The notes beneath the pieces were generated by a model, which did not search any database, was not told the origin of the DNA, and was given only the letters and a program-made list of their open reading frames with translations. This document shows positions 43,720-53,414 of a stretch of 64,000 nt of DNA, piece by piece. How positions within the stretch are numbered: the first letter of the stretch is position 1; the number at the start of each line of letters is the position of its first letter. Position numbers and translations under genes: made by a program. Where the stretch lies: assembly GCF_000372065.1 (NCBI RefSeq), contig NZ_AQVB01000007.1, forward strand, positions 1-64,000, in the 5' to 3' direction. The stretch comes from Oligella urethralis DSM 7531 (GTDB lineage: Bacteria > Pseudomonadota > Gammaproteobacteria > Burkholderiales > Burkholderiaceae_B).

Positions 43720-44319
43720 ATGACTTCCGCTCCGAATTGTCTTATTCTTGCTTCAACTTCGCCATATCGACGCATGATGCTTGAACGTCTAGGCATCCCG
43801 TTTAGGGTTGAAGCATCACATATTGATGAAACACCACGCGACGGCGAAAATCCTGCTGAACTTAGTCTTAGACTGGCTGCCGCCAAAGCCAAAGCCGTCG
43901 CCGATAAGCACCCCGGCAGCCTAGTGATTGGCTCCGATCAAGTGGCTACCCTAGGGCGTGAGCCTATCGGCAAGGCTGGTAGCTATGAGGCCGCCTTTGC
44001 CCAATTGCAGCAGCTCTCCGGTCAGGTGGTGCAGTTTCACAGCGCCCTCGCCGTGACGGATGGAGAGGCGCTGTTAGTTGAGGATGTGCTGACCGCCTGT
44101 CATTTTCGCGAGTTGAGCGAGGCAGAGATCCATCATTACCTGTGCTATGACGAACCCTTTGATACCGCAGGTAGCGCCAAGGCTGAGTCCTTGGGTATCA
44201 GCCTCATGCAGTCCATGCGTAGCGATGATCCCACCGCCATCATCGGGCTACCATTAATTGCGCTATCGCGCATGCTACGTCACTTTGGTTTTAACCCTAC
44301 TTTATTGGCACAAAGATAG
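43720..44319 (+). CDS. Maf-family nucleotide pyrophosphatase (YceF-like)
   Basis: The product has 199 residues. ILASTSPYRRMMLERLGIPF is the Maf phosphate-binding signature. HIDETPRDGENPAELSLRLA follows, and VIGSDQVATL gives the Asp base. Members hydrolyse non-canonical or modified NTPs. The YceF branch prefers 7-methyl-GTP, and the location next to yceD-rpmF-plsX matches E. coli yceF. It is divergent from yceD with 70 bases between them, and is followed 5 bases later by the methyltransferase gene. Confidence 0.92.
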   Translation: MTSAPNCLILASTSPYRRMMLERLGIPFRVEASHIDETPRDGENPAELSLRLAAAKAKAVADKHPGSLVIGSDQVATLGREPIGKAGSYEAAFAQLQQLSGQVVQFHSALAVTDGEALLVEDVLTACHFRELSEAEIHHYLCYDEPFDTAGSAKAESLGISLMQSMRSDDPTAIIGLPLIALSRMLRHFGFNPTLLAQR

Positions 44320-44324
44320 TACTC

Positions 44325-45035
44325 ATGACGCAAAAAACCTTACACTTGATTCCCGTCGGCCTTAGCGAGAGCTCGCCCGCCCAATGGCTGCCTGCTGAGG
44401 TGCGGGCTTTAGCGGCTAAGCTAGATAGCTATATTGCAGAAAATGCCAAAACTGCACGCGCCTTTTTAAAGCTAATTGAAACACAGCATGTATTACAAGA
44501 CATCACCATTCATAGCCTCAGCAACAAAACACCCAACCAAGACATTCGTGCTTGGCTTAAAGCCATTCCCGAGGGTGGGGAAATTGGTCTAGTCTCAGAA
44601 GCAGGCTGCCCTGCTGTCGCTGATCCAGGCGCCAATGTAGTCGCTGAGGCGCATACCTTAGGTATTAAGGTTGTACCTTGGGTAGGCCCCAGCTCGATCC
44701 TTTTGGGCTTAATGGCAAGCGGTCTGAATGGTCAACAATTTGCTTTTAACGGCTATGCGCCGGTCAAAAGTGATGAGCGCGCCAAGCAATTAAAGCAATG
44801 GGAGCAGCAATCCCGCCGCCTCAATCAGACGCAATTATTTATTGAAACACCCTATCGCAATGAGGCCATGTTTGCTAGCTTGCTGCAACACCTCAATGCT
44901 AATACCCGTCTTTGCGTGGCCAGAGATATTACAGGGAAAAACGAATGGATTAAAACCGCCAGTGTTGCCGAATGGAAAAAGCAACCCGCCCCCTCCCTTG
45001 ATAAGCAAGCCACCCTATTTTTGTTTTTAGCTTAA
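44325..45035 (+). CDS. SAM-dependent methyltransferase, RsmI/tetrapyrrole methylase family
   Basis: The product has 236 residues of the tetrapyrrole methylase fold. LHLIPVGLSESSPAQWLP starts the protein. GEIGLVSEAGCPAVADPGAN and VVPWVGPSSILLGLMASGLN are close to RsmI motifs (16S rRNA C1402 2'-O-methylation). The protein is shorter than RsmI (about 286 residues) and lacks its usual N-terminal start LYIVATPIGN, so it is probably the short betaproteobacterial paralogue that sits after maf, with an unproven substrate. It begins 5 bases after maf, suggesting co-transcription. Confidence 0.75.
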   Translation: MTQKTLHLIPVGLSESSPAQWLPAEVRALAAKLDSYIAENAKTARAFLKLIETQHVLQDITIHSLSNKTPNQDIRAWLKAIPEGGEIGLVSEAGCPAVADPGANVVAEAHTLGIKVVPWVGPSSILLGLMASGLNGQQFAFNGYAPVKSDERAKQLKQWEQQSRRLNQTQLFIETPYRNEAMFASLLQHLNANTRLCVARDITGKNEWIKTASVAEWKKQPAPSLDKQATLFLFLA

Positions 45036-45104
45036 GCTGCTTAAGCGCCTGCGGAGGGAAATCTTACACCACCGCCGGCGCTAAGTGGCTACTGGTTTGT
45101 TGCG

Positions 45105-45767
45105 CTACCTATCCTCGTCCCGCTCACGCGTGTTAATACTATCGAGCTTCTTAGCCACGCGACGGCGTGTCGTAAAGCCATGATAAACACGCCAAATTAA
45201 TAGCACGGAGACTAAGCTAAAGAGTAGACGATCACCATTGGTTAAGCTAAAGCTCGTGGCCATATAGTAAATCCACAAGAGCGCCACCACATAAATGGCC
45301 GAATGAATACGGCGCCACCAAATCCCCAAATCATGCATAGCTTGATGATTAGCAGTCAACACCATCGGCACCATTAACAGCGAGGCAACTAACGCCGCCC
45401 ACAGCGCTGGATTGAGGCTAAAAGCCACCCAAATCGCAGTGCCATTAAACTCATGCAAGTAAAAAAAGCCTAGCCAATGCAAAAATGCATAGGCAAAGGC
45501 AGCTAAACCAAGAGGTCGCCTAATCATGGCTAAATTAGGCTGCGCCAAAACGCGCGATAAAGGTGTAATTAGCAGGGTAGCCGCCAACATCAACAAACAG
45601 GCAGCGGCTAAATAATGCACCAACACCTCAGCACTGGCAATATGCCCTTCGTCCCTGAAGGCATAGCTCATCCAAAGTGCGACCAGACCCGGCACCGCAC
45701 AGGCGATATAAATATGGATGAGGAAATTGCGGATCAAACTTTCCGGCCATTGCTTGTTAGTAGGCAT
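45105..45767 (-). CDS. msrQ: MsrQ-like heme-binding membrane protein
   Basis: The product has 220 residues and about six membrane segments. TPLSRVLAQPNLAMIRRPLG and AFAYAFLHWLGFFYLHEF are close to the MsrQ ferric-reductase domain, with likely heme His residues in the FLHW, HQAMHDLG and RRIHSAIYV helices. MsrQ passes electrons from quinols to the periplasmic methionine sulfoxide reductase MsrP. The msrP gene, normally adjacent, is not present in the window. It lies 6 bases downstream of the phosphatase gene. Confidence 0.8.
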   Translation of the reverse strand: MPTNKQWPESLIRNFLIHIYIACAVPGLVALWMSYAFRDEGHIASAEVLVHYLAAACLLMLAATLLITPLSRVLAQPNLAMIRRPLGLAAFAYAFLHWLGFFYLHEFNGTAIWVAFSLNPALWAALVASLLMVPMVLTANHQAMHDLGIWWRRIHSAIYVVALLWIYYMATSFSLTNGDRLLFSLVSVLLIWRVYHGFTTRRRVAKKLDSINTRERDEDR

Positions 45768-45773
45768 AATAAA

Positions 45774-46439
45774 TTACTCTGAGCGTTTTTTAGTGTGACG
45801 CGATAGCAGATGCTCCAACTCACCGACATGATTCACAATATAGCTAGGCTCAGCCTGACTGATTTCACGTAGGGTATGAGCACCATAGGTCACGGCAATA
45901 CTATCACAGCCGGCATTGCGCGCCATCAAAATATCATGTGAGGTATCCCCTATCATAACGCATTCATCGGGTTGCACCATCAATTCATCAAAAATCTCTT
46001 GCAACATCACGGGGCTAGGCTTACTTTGCGTTTGATCGGCCGTTTTAGTGACATCGAATAAATTCGCAATACCGTGATTGGCTAAGGCACGATCAAGACC
46101 AAAGCGACTTTTACCAGTAGCAACTGCTGTCATCAGACCCTGCTCACGCAAGCGCTGAATCATCGGTAACACCCCATCAAATAACTTTAAATCGGGATCG
46201 GCGCTGAAATAGTACTTTCTATAGGCATCGATAAAGGCCTGCAAGCGTGTCTCATCTAAGCCCGGCACCACTTCCAACAAGGCCTTGGGCAGCGACAAAC
46301 CGATGACCCAACTGGCTTTTTGCGTGGTCGGCTCCTCTAAACCCAGTTCACGACTGGCCTTTTTAATGGCATCCACAATCACATAGGTTGAATCAACGAC
46401 GGTGCCATCCCAATCAAAAATTACGGTTGAATACTTCAT
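45774..46439 (-). CDS. HAD-IA hydrolase, phosphoglycolate phosphatase-like
   Basis: The product has 221 residues. The HAD nucleophile motif is IFDWDGTVVDST (Asp at about 9 and 11), motif II/III includes VATGKSRFGLDRAL, and motif IV is MIGDTSHDILMARNAGC. The cap domain is the alpha-helical type of Gph. Likely substrate is a small phosphomonoester such as 2-phosphoglycolate. It lies 21 bases downstream of rluC, an order seen in many betaproteobacteria. Confidence 0.88.
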   Translation of the reverse strand: MKYSTVIFDWDGTVVDSTYVIVDAIKKASRELGLEEPTTQKASWVIGLSLPKALLEVVPGLDETRLQAFIDAYRKYYFSADPDLKLFDGVLPMIQRLREQGLMTAVATGKSRFGLDRALANHGIANLFDVTKTADQTQSKPSPVMLQEIFDELMVQPDECVMIGDTSHDILMARNAGCDSIAVTYGAHTLREISQAEPSYIVNHVGELEHLLSRHTKKRSE

Positions 46440-46460
46440 GCTTAATACATTCTCAATTAA

Positions 46461-47417
46461 TTAAAATTCATGCGCCGCAATACGCTTTAACAGCTGCTCA
46501 CAGGCTGGCGGCAACTCAGCCTCGACCGTCATCCACTCGGCGCTAATGGGGTGCGGAAAACGCAGCTTAGAGGCGTGCAAAAACATACGCTTAAAGCCTT
46601 GTTGCACTAGCTTTTTACGCAATTCATCATCCCCATACTTCTCATCACCCACGATGGTGTGACCGATGGACTTTAAGTGCACCCGAATCTGATGGGTTCG
46701 ACCTGTCAGAATTTCTGCATCAATCAAAGTATAGTCCGGGTAACGTTGCAACACAGTGACAATGGTATGCGCATAACGCCCTTGGGGATCGACCCGCACC
46801 CGACGCTCACCCTCGGCCGTCAAATACCTCAGCAAAGGCTTTTTAATATGCTGCACCTTTTGCTGCAACTCTCCCACCACCAAGGCACGATAATGCCGTT
46901 GGGTACGAGCTTGCTTAAAAATATCATGCAGCGCCACCAAGGCTGAGCGCTTTTTAGCAATAATTAAGAGTCCCGAGGTTTCTCTATCCAAGCGATGCGC
47001 CAACTCGAGAAAGCGCTGCTGCGGCCGCGCCGCACGCAATTGCTCAATCACCCCGAAGGAGACGCCACTGCCGCCGTGCACCGCCACACCCGCAGGCTTA
47101 TTAATCACCAAAATCGCATCATCCTCAAACACCACCGGAAATTCCGCCTGTGGCGCCGTGGGCTTAGCATCTGGGGCCGCCATGCGCATGGGCGGAATAC
47201 GCACCGTATCACCCTGCTGCAAACGGTAATCCACACTGACACGGCCCCGATTGACCCGCACCTGCCCCGAACGCACCGCCCGATAAAGATGACTTTTAGG
47301 CACCCCCTTGCACTCACGGATTAAAAAGTTATCCAAACGCTGCCCCGCACTGGCAGCATCGATTTCTAACATTTGTACAGATAATCTGGGCGCATCTGAT
47401 GAACTTTGTTTGCACAT
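46461..47417 (-). CDS. rluC: 23S rRNA pseudouridine synthase RluC
   Basis: The product is about 318 residues. RluC makes pseudouridines 955, 2504 and 2580 in 23S rRNA. An S4 RNA-binding domain (about 18-75: GQRLDNFLIRECKGVPKSHL) precedes the catalytic domain, with the active-site Asp in LAHRLDRETSGLLIIAKKRS (about 145-165). GRTHQIRVHLKSIGHTIVGD is the conserved motif III. I chose the ATG at 47417 (MCKQSSSDAPRLS) instead of the upstream start. It is divergent from rne, as in E. coli. Confidence 0.95.
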   Translation of the reverse strand: MCKQSSSDAPRLSVQMLEIDAASAGQRLDNFLIRECKGVPKSHLYRAVRSGQVRVNRGRVSVDYRLQQGDTVRIPPMRMAAPDAKPTAPQAEFPVVFEDDAILVINKPAGVAVHGGSGVSFGVIEQLRAARPQQRFLELAHRLDRETSGLLIIAKKRSALVALHDIFKQARTQRHYRALVVGELQQKVQHIKKPLLRYLTAEGERRVRVDPQGRYAHTIVTVLQRYPDYTLIDAEILTGRTHQIRVHLKSIGHTIVGDEKYGDDELRKKLVQQGFKRMFLHASKLRFPHPISAEWMTVEAELPPACEQLLKRIAAHEF

Positions 47418-47471
47418 ATTGTAAAGACTAACTATAATTCCTAATACCCGCAGTAAAAGAAAGTGGCGCAA

Positions 47472-48208
47472 TCGTCGAAGGGCCTATTGCCTATCCGCTT
47501 GCGATATTCTCAAGACTGTAAAGCCTACACTCTACCTTAACACGCTATTGTAACTCATGGATTTTTACTGAGTTTTGATTTATACAGCGTTGTCAGGGTT
47601 TTTGAGCTTTGCTCAGGCTGCTGCTCACACCTATGGCAGCCAGTGCCTGCGCATCTTGCCCACTGAGTCAGTGCATTTAGGCTGAGGCCCGTTTTCTTTT
47701 GAGTTGTTATCGGTGTTCATTTGTCGTTGACAGTGACTGTTATTGATGCGGCAGTATTTAACCTCCTGCCCACAGTGCACTTGTCATGCAGATGAGATGG
47801 TTGATTGTTAAGTGAAAGTACAGGATTTTTTACTTATAGACTAGGCCACCAGTCTAGCTCTATAGGGTATAAGTAAACTGATTGATAAATACATCAGTTT
47901 CATGTTTTTTGTTTTTTTAACTATTTTTTTGTTTGTTCAGTTGATTGTGAATAGCCCATGTCACTTGCTGGGAGCCTATCGAATACCTCCCACAAGTACG
48001 GATAAACGCCCCCCTACTCGGTACCCATACAGCCTGTGTGTGCACCGAGCGTTGGGGTGTGCTGATTTACGCTTAGTGATGTCTACTCAATAAAAACAAC
48101 ACACAAAAAACTAGCTGTCGTCATTTCGCAGCGTCACCAAGCCCGTAACAACTCTTTCCGGGGAGTTCAGCATATATTGCTGTGGCATTTTTTCGGAGAG
48201 TTTGATAC
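47472..48208. promoter_or_regulatory. Long structured RNase E leader/promoter region
   Basis: This 737-base gap between rluC and rne has no supported gene. It contains: a TAGACT/AGTCTA hairpin (47837-47856 region), a terminator-like hairpin AAACTGA/TCAGTTT followed by CATGTTTTTTGTTTTTTT (47875-47919), and a strong 10-bp stem with one bulge (47964-47974 with 47987-47996) in the leader. A GGAGAG ribosome site lies before the rne ATG. RNase E genes usually have long 5' UTRs through which RNase E degrades its own mRNA. That role is inferred here. Confidence 0.6.
47875..47919 (+). terminator. Terminator-like hairpin inside the rne leader
   Basis: AAACTGA (47875-47881) pairs with TCAGTTT (47894-47900) and is followed by a T-rich tract on the plus strand. 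It would end a short transcript starting upstream, or act as an attenuator before rne. Confidence 0.5.
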
Positions 48209-51200
48209 ATGAAACGCATGTTATTTAATGCAACGCACCAAGAAGAATTACGCGTTGCAATTGTTGATGGGCAAAAGCTTATCGACATCGATATTGAAAG
48301 CGCCGGTCGCGAACAGCGCAAGGGCAATATCTACAAGGGTGTGATTACCCGTATTGAGCCGAGTTTAGAGGCTTGTTTTATTAACTATGGTCACGAGCGC
48401 CATGGTTTTTTGCCATTCAAAGAGGTTGCGCGCAGCTACTTTAAAGAGGGCGTGGATCTACGCACTGCTCGCATTCAAGATGCCCTACACGAGGGGCAGG
48501 AGCTAATTGTACAGGTCGAAAAGGAGGAGCGCGGTAACAAAGGCGCTGCCCTCACTACCTTTATCTCCTTAGCCGGTCGCTACCTAGTATTGATGCCTAA
48601 TAACCCTCGCGGCGGCGGTATTTCACGTCGCATTGAGGGAGAGGATCGCCAAGAGCTCAAAGAGGCGATGGATAAATTAGCGCTACCACAGGGCATGAGC
48701 ATCATCGCCCGCACGGCCGGTATCGGACGCTCTACCGAGGAATTGGACTGGGATTTACAGTATCTGTTAAAGCTCTGGAATGCCATTGATAACGCAGCCA
48801 AACAGCACCCTGCCCCAGTACTGATTTATCAGGAATCCAGTCTCGTAATTCGCGCGATTCGCGACTATTTCTCACCGAGCATTGCTGAAATTCTTATCGA
48901 CACGGATGAGATTACCTCACAGGCCATGGCCTTTATGCAGGATGTGATGCCGGAAAATGTCAATCGAGTTAAGCGCTATCGTGATGCGGTGCCGCTATTC
49001 TCACGCTTCCAGATTGAGCATCAGATTGAAACCGCCTATGCGCGCAATGTCTCACTACCTTCTGGCGGTTCCATTGTGGTGGACCACACCGAGGCTTTAG
49101 TCGCCATTGATGTTAACTCCGCACGCTCAACCCGTGGCGTAGATATTGAAGAAACCGCTTTACGAACTAACCTTGAAGCGGCCGAGGAGGTAGCGCGTCA
49201 ATTACGTCTACGTGACTTGGGCGGTTTAATTGTTATCGACTTTATTGATATGGACGATAATAAAAACCAGCGCCAGGTTGAACAAAAACTGCGCGAAGCC
49301 TTACATTTTGACCGTGCTCGCGTCCAAATGGGCAAGATTTCCCGCTTTGGCCTGATGGAGCTATCACGTCAGCGCTTACGTCCATCGCTCAACGAGGGTT
49401 CACATATTACCTGCCCACGCTGTAATGGTACTGGTGTGATTCGTGATGTGGAGTCCAGCGCCTTAAATATCCTGCGCCTGATCCAAGAAGAGGCGATGAA
49501 GGAAAATACCGCCGCCCTCCATGCACAGGTGCCGGTAGATGTAGCGACCTTCCTATTAAATGAAAAACGCGCTGATATTGTGAAAATTGAGAATCGTCTC
49601 AATGTTCGTATTGTACTGATTCCTAACAAAGCCCTAGAAACCCCGCACCACCATATTGAGCGTTTACGTTACGACGATAATCGCTTAGATGATCATAAAA
49701 GCAGTGTGGAATTGATGCCGGTCCCTGAATCGGTCGTACAGTGGCGCGAGCAAACTGCCCGTCTTGAGGAGCAGGAAAAACGCCCCAGCGCTATTGTGAA
49801 AGGCATTGCCCATGATGAGCCTATCCCACCTAAAGTAGAAAAAACGGTTGCAGCCGCCACCGCCAAAGCGGCTGAGGTAGCTGAGCGGGTCGTGCCTAAG
49901 AGTTTCTTGCAGCGCATTATGTCTTTCTTTATGCGCCCTCAAGATACTGAGGAACAAGCAACGGAAACGACAAAAAAGGCGACACCAGCTAAAAAAGCCG
50001 CTGCTGCTAAGAAAAACCCTGCACGCCAAGGTGGCGACTCGGCGCAACGTCAACCGCGTCAACGCAATCAACGCCGTACCGCTAAACGTGGTGCCGCGCA
50101 AGAAACTGAAGCTGGCACACCACAAAAGCCACGCCGTCAAGCACGCCCTAAAAAGGCAGCTCAAGCAGAGGCAGCGCCAAAGCAAGCCAATCAGCAAGCA
50201 CAAGAACAGAGTCAGTCAAATGATAAACGTCGTCAGGAGCAAGACGCAAATCGCAACAATCGTCGCTCGCGTCGCCAACCGCGTCAAGACAATGACAATC
50301 AAGCGCAATTAAATCAGAATCAGCAGCAACAAGTTGCTGAAGAGACGCAAGCTCAAGCAAGCAAAAACGAGCAACGCGAGCAGCGTAAAGCGGCTGAACA
50401 GCGAACACAACAAGCGCCTGAGCCAGCTATCCAAGCGGAAGCGAATGCGCAGCATGAATTACAGCAGCCAGCCGAGCAACGCCGTGATGAGGAGGAGCCA
50501 CGCTTTCTCCGTGCACCAGCTCGTGACGAGCAAAAGCGCACGCGTCAAAAGCAGCCAACGACAGAAGCCGTAGTTGATGAACAGGCTAAGGCAGCCGTGA
50601 CGACGCCAGAGCAAGCGCCTCAAGTAAATGAAGCGCCATCCCACACAGCCGAAGCAGATGCGGCAACGCAAGACGACGCCACGCAAGCTGATACACGTCG
50701 CCGTCAAAACCGCAGTAATCAGCGTAATCGTCGCTCTCAAAAAGAGCATAACGCGGCAGCAGCAGCCTTACCCTTCGTGCCGAATGAGGTGATGTTAAAT
50801 GCACCGAGTCAGGACTATGAAGAGGTATCTGAACAAATTGCCAAGGGTGAAATTGATGTTGAGGAGCTCACTAAACGAGCTGCCGACACTGAGCAGACCC
50901 CTGCAACTGAAGCAGAAACACCGCTCAGTGTGACGAGCGAGCCAGTGATGGATTCCGCAGCGCCTGCGATGCCAGAAAGCGCCACGCCCACCGAGTCACT
51001 AGCAGTGGAAGATGAGGTTAAGACTTCGCAGCCAGTCGATAACCAGCCCTCAACGCCTGCCGCGGAAGCAGAACAAGCAGCAAGTGAAGCAACGGCCGCA
51101 GCGACGCCCGAGTCCGAAGTCGAGCCTGCGTCCGAAGCCGCAGCTGCCACCGAGGACGACACGCCCATCACCGCAAGCGCTCCAGCCGACAACGGCACCG

Positions 51201-51457
51201 AGGAGGCTGAGGCTGCGCCCGTCGCCAACAACGCAGAGCATGCAAGCGAGAGCTTAGCGCAAGTGATTGCTGCTGCTGGTTTACACATGATTGAAACCAA
51301 CGCCGATGCGGTGACGCCTATCCCCGAAGCTGCACCCGTCAAATTGGGACGACCACGCAAAGCGGCCAAAGTAATTGCCACAAGCGAGTTAGTTCAAATT
51401 GAAACTAACACAGCAGCGAGTACCACTGAGCCGACACCGGGTGATGCCAACGAGTAA
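48209..51457 (+). CDS. rne: Ribonuclease E
   Basis: The product has 1082 residues, the main mRNA-decay and rRNA-processing endonuclease. The catalytic half is complete: [20 protein letters not shown] start, S1 domain (about 35-125), DNase-like site with Asp in [12 protein letters not shown] and [20 protein letters not shown], and the Zn-link [12 protein letters not shown] (about 405). The C-terminal half (about 510-1082) is a disordered, first Lys/Arg/Gln-rich then Ala/Glu-rich tail, with Arg clusters such as [10 protein letters not shown] expected to bind RNA. The extreme end has HMIETNADA and QIETNTA plus an AT-hook-like GRPRK. Terminator follows. Confidence 0.96.
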   Translation: MKRMLFNATHQEELRVAIVDGQKLIDIDIESAGREQRKGNIYKGVITRIEPSLEACFINYGHERHGFLPFKEVARSYFKEGVDLRTARIQDALHEGQELIVQVEKEERGNKGAALTTFISLAGRYLVLMPNNPRGGGISRRIEGEDRQELKEAMDKLALPQGMSIIARTAGIGRSTEELDWDLQYLLKLWNAIDNAAKQHPAPVLIYQESSLVIRAIRDYFSPSIAEILIDTDEITSQAMAFMQDVMPENVNRVKRYRDAVPLFSRFQIEHQIETAYARNVSLPSGGSIVVDHTEALVAIDVNSARSTRGVDIEETALRTNLEAAEEVARQLRLRDLGGLIVIDFIDMDDNKNQRQVEQKLREALHFDRARVQMGKISRFGLMELSRQRLRPSLNEGSHITCPRCNGTGVIRDVESSALNILRLIQEEAMKENTAALHAQVPVDVATFLLNEKRADIVKIENRLNVRIVLIPNKALETPHHHIERLRYDDNRLDDHKSSVELMPVPESVVQWREQTARLEEQEKRPSAIVKGIAHDEPIPPKVEKTVAAATAKAAEVAERVVPKSFLQRIMSFFMRPQDTEEQATETTKKATPAKKAAAAKKNPARQGGDSAQRQPRQRNQRRTAKRGAAQETEAGTPQKPRRQARPKKAAQAEAAPKQANQQAQEQSQSNDKRRQEQDANRNNRRSRRQPRQDNDNQAQLNQNQQQQVAEETQAQASKNEQREQRKAAEQRTQQAPEPAIQAEANAQHELQQPAEQRRDEEEPRFLRAPARDEQKRTRQKQPTTEAVVDEQAKAAVTTPEQAPQVNEAPSHTAEADAATQDDATQADTRRRQNRSNQRNRRSQKEHNAAAAALPFVPNEVMLNAPSQDYEEVSEQIAKGEIDVEELTKRAADTEQTPATEAETPLSVTSEPVMDSAAPAMPESATPTESLAVEDEVKTSQPVDNQPSTPAAEAEQAASEATAAATPESEVEPASEAAAATEDDTPITASAPADNGTEEAEAAPVANNAEHASESLAQVIAAAGLHMIETNADAVTPIPEAAPVKLGRPRKAAKVIATSELVQIETNTAASTTEPTPGDANE

Positions 51458-51480
51458 TCCTCACAACAACACCTAAAATT

Positions 51481-51519
51481 AAAGAACCGATAGCTAGTTT
51501 TAGTATCGGTTCTTTTTTT
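51481..51519 (+). terminator. Terminator of rne
   Basis: A 12-bp stem (51481-51492 region with 51504-51515 region) is followed by TTTTTTT. Confidence 0.9.
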
Positions 51520-51648
51520 ATTAGAAAATTCTCAATTTAACTGTGTTATATTCTTTAGGCGTCGATAATTTATCGTTATCCTTATGAAAAATCATCGACT
51601 TTCAGTTGTTAATATTCGGACATGTGCCATCAAATTAAGGGTTAAGAA

Positions 51649-53226
51649 ATGAGTCAGAAGTTTGAGTCTCTATCACGAATTAAGAATAAGGGCTATCACA
51701 GTTTAGTTATGTCAGCGGAGGAGGCTGTCAAAAAGATTCCTTCAGGGGTTAATGTAGGAATGAGTGGTTTTACTGGTTCCGGCTATCCCAAGGAGATTCC
51801 AGTTGCCCTAGCGGCACGCATTCGTGAAGAGCACGCTCAAAACAGGCCCTTTAAAATCGGCGTTTGGACAGGCGCCTCCACCGCACCCGAATTAGATGGT
51901 GCCTTGGCTGAGGTAGACGGCATTGAGATGCGACTGCCCTATCAATCCGACCCGACGTGCCGCAAGAAAATTAATAGCGGCAAAATGCAGTACATGGATA
52001 TTCATCTTTCTCATGTGGCGCAGCATGCGTGGTTCGGCTTTTACGGCAAGTTAAATATTGCTGTGATTGAAGTCGCAGGTATTCGTGAAGACGGCAGTTT
52101 AATTCCTGCCGGTTCTGTGGGTAATAACAAGACATGGATCGACCAAGCAGATCAGGTCATTATCGAGGTCAACTACGCACTGAGTGAAAAACTTGACGGC
52201 ATGCATGATATTTACTACGGCACTGCCCTCCCACCGCATCGTAAGCCGATACCCATTGTAGAGGTCGCTGATCGCATCGGCCAACCTTACTACCATTGCC
52301 CCGCCGAAAAAATCATTGCCATTGTTGAAACCCACGGCACCGATCGGGTTAACGTCTTTACTGAGCCGGATGCGGCTTCGAAGAAGATTGCCGAGCATAT
52401 TCTGAACTTCTTAAGAGATGAGGTAAATAAGGGGGTGTTACCGCCGAATTTACTACCGATTCAGTCTGGCGTGGGTAATATTGCGAATGCCGTGATGGCC
52501 GGTTTAAATGAGGGTGATTTTGATAATCTGACCTCCTATACCGAAGTCATTCAAGACGGCATGCTGAATATGATCAAATCAGGCAAGTTAGTTAAAGTCT
52601 CAGCCACCTCGCTATCCCTTAGCCCAGCGGGTCTAGAAGAGCTTAATAAAAATATCGATTTCTACCGTGAGCGCATTGTTTTACGCACCCAGGAAATCAG
52701 TAATCACCCAGAGGTGGTGCGTCGTCTCGGCGTGATTGCGATTAACGGTATGGTAGAAGCGGATATTTACGGCAACGTCAACTCCACCCACGTGATGGGT
52801 AGTGATATCATCAACGGCATTGGTGGCTCCGGCGACTTTGCACGAAATGGCTTCCTCTGCTTCTTTGTACGTCCGTCCATTGCCAAAGGCGGTGATATTT
52901 CCGGTATTGTGCCCATGGTGTCTCACGTTGACCATACGGAGCATGACTCACAAATCCTCGTCACCGAACAGGGCTTAGCCGATTTACGTGGTTTATCACC
53001 ACGCCAACGCGCCGAACGCATTATTGAGCATTGCGCCCACCCTGACTATCGTGCTGAGCTACGCTCCTACTTTGAGCGTGCTTGTGCGGAAAATAGTGGT
53101 CATACCCCACATATTTTAAGTGAGGCCTTAAGCTGGCACGCTCGCTTTAATAAAACCGGCAGCATGAAAATCACCGCCGCTAGTGCTGAGCAGGTGGCTG
53201 CTTCTAAAGACAGTGAGACCAACTAA
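51649..53226 (+). CDS. Acetyl-CoA hydrolase/transferase (succinate CoA-transferase type)
   Basis: The product has 525 residues of the ACH1/Cat1 family, which moves CoA between succinyl-CoA and acetate or propionate (SCACT). NVGMSGFTGSGYPKEIPVAL is the N-terminal block. LLPIQSGVGNIANAVMAGL and the Glu-containing FDNLTSYTEVIQDGMLNM fit the CoA-transferase active site. GFLCFFVRPSIAKGGDISGI and HDSQILVTEQGLADLRGLSP are standard C-terminal blocks. An AAGGG-type leader precedes the ATG at 51649. It is followed by a terminator and then the TAXI gene, suggesting a nearby carboxylate theme. Confidence 0.92.
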   Translation: MSQKFESLSRIKNKGYHSLVMSAEEAVKKIPSGVNVGMSGFTGSGYPKEIPVALAARIREEHAQNRPFKIGVWTGASTAPELDGALAEVDGIEMRLPYQSDPTCRKKINSGKMQYMDIHLSHVAQHAWFGFYGKLNIAVIEVAGIREDGSLIPAGSVGNNKTWIDQADQVIIEVNYALSEKLDGMHDIYYGTALPPHRKPIPIVEVADRIGQPYYHCPAEKIIAIVETHGTDRVNVFTEPDAASKKIAEHILNFLRDEVNKGVLPPNLLPIQSGVGNIANAVMAGLNEGDFDNLTSYTEVIQDGMLNMIKSGKLVKVSATSLSLSPAGLEELNKNIDFYRERIVLRTQEISNHPEVVRRLGVIAINGMVEADIYGNVNSTHVMGSDIINGIGGSGDFARNGFLCFFVRPSIAKGGDISGIVPMVSHVDHTEHDSQILVTEQGLADLRGLSPRQRAERIIEHCAHPDYRAELRSYFERACAENSGHTPHILSEALSWHARFNKTGSMKITAASAEQVAASKDSETN

Positions 53227-53250
53227 GATACTGTGCTTAACAGCATCTGC

Positions 53251-53287
53251 AAAACCGCTTAGCACCACAGTGTTAGGCGGTTTTTTT
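53251..53287 (+). terminator. Terminator of the succinate CoA-transferase gene
   Basis: AACCGC.../...GCGGTT arms (about 53252-53264 with 53270-53282, one mismatch) are followed by TTTTTTT. Confidence 0.85.
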
Positions 53288-53414
53288 ACAAAATGTATAA
53301 ACATTTGTCATGAAATAAGTTATGATTCCATGATTGGCCTCTAACGCCTTCCCTAACAACTAATAGCCATCTCTTTTTCAGGGATGAGCTGTTTTACTAA
53401 TTTAGAGAGTTATT

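Noticed and set aside
47902-48093. 63-codon hydrophobic frame upstream of rne as a membrane peptide
   Set aside because: It starts in a T-rich terminator tail without a ribosome site. Hydrophobicity is explained by T-rich codons.
50031-50804. Several open frames on both strands within the rne C-terminal half
   Set aside because: They are shadows of the GC- and Lys/Arg/Gln-rich low-complexity coding sequence.
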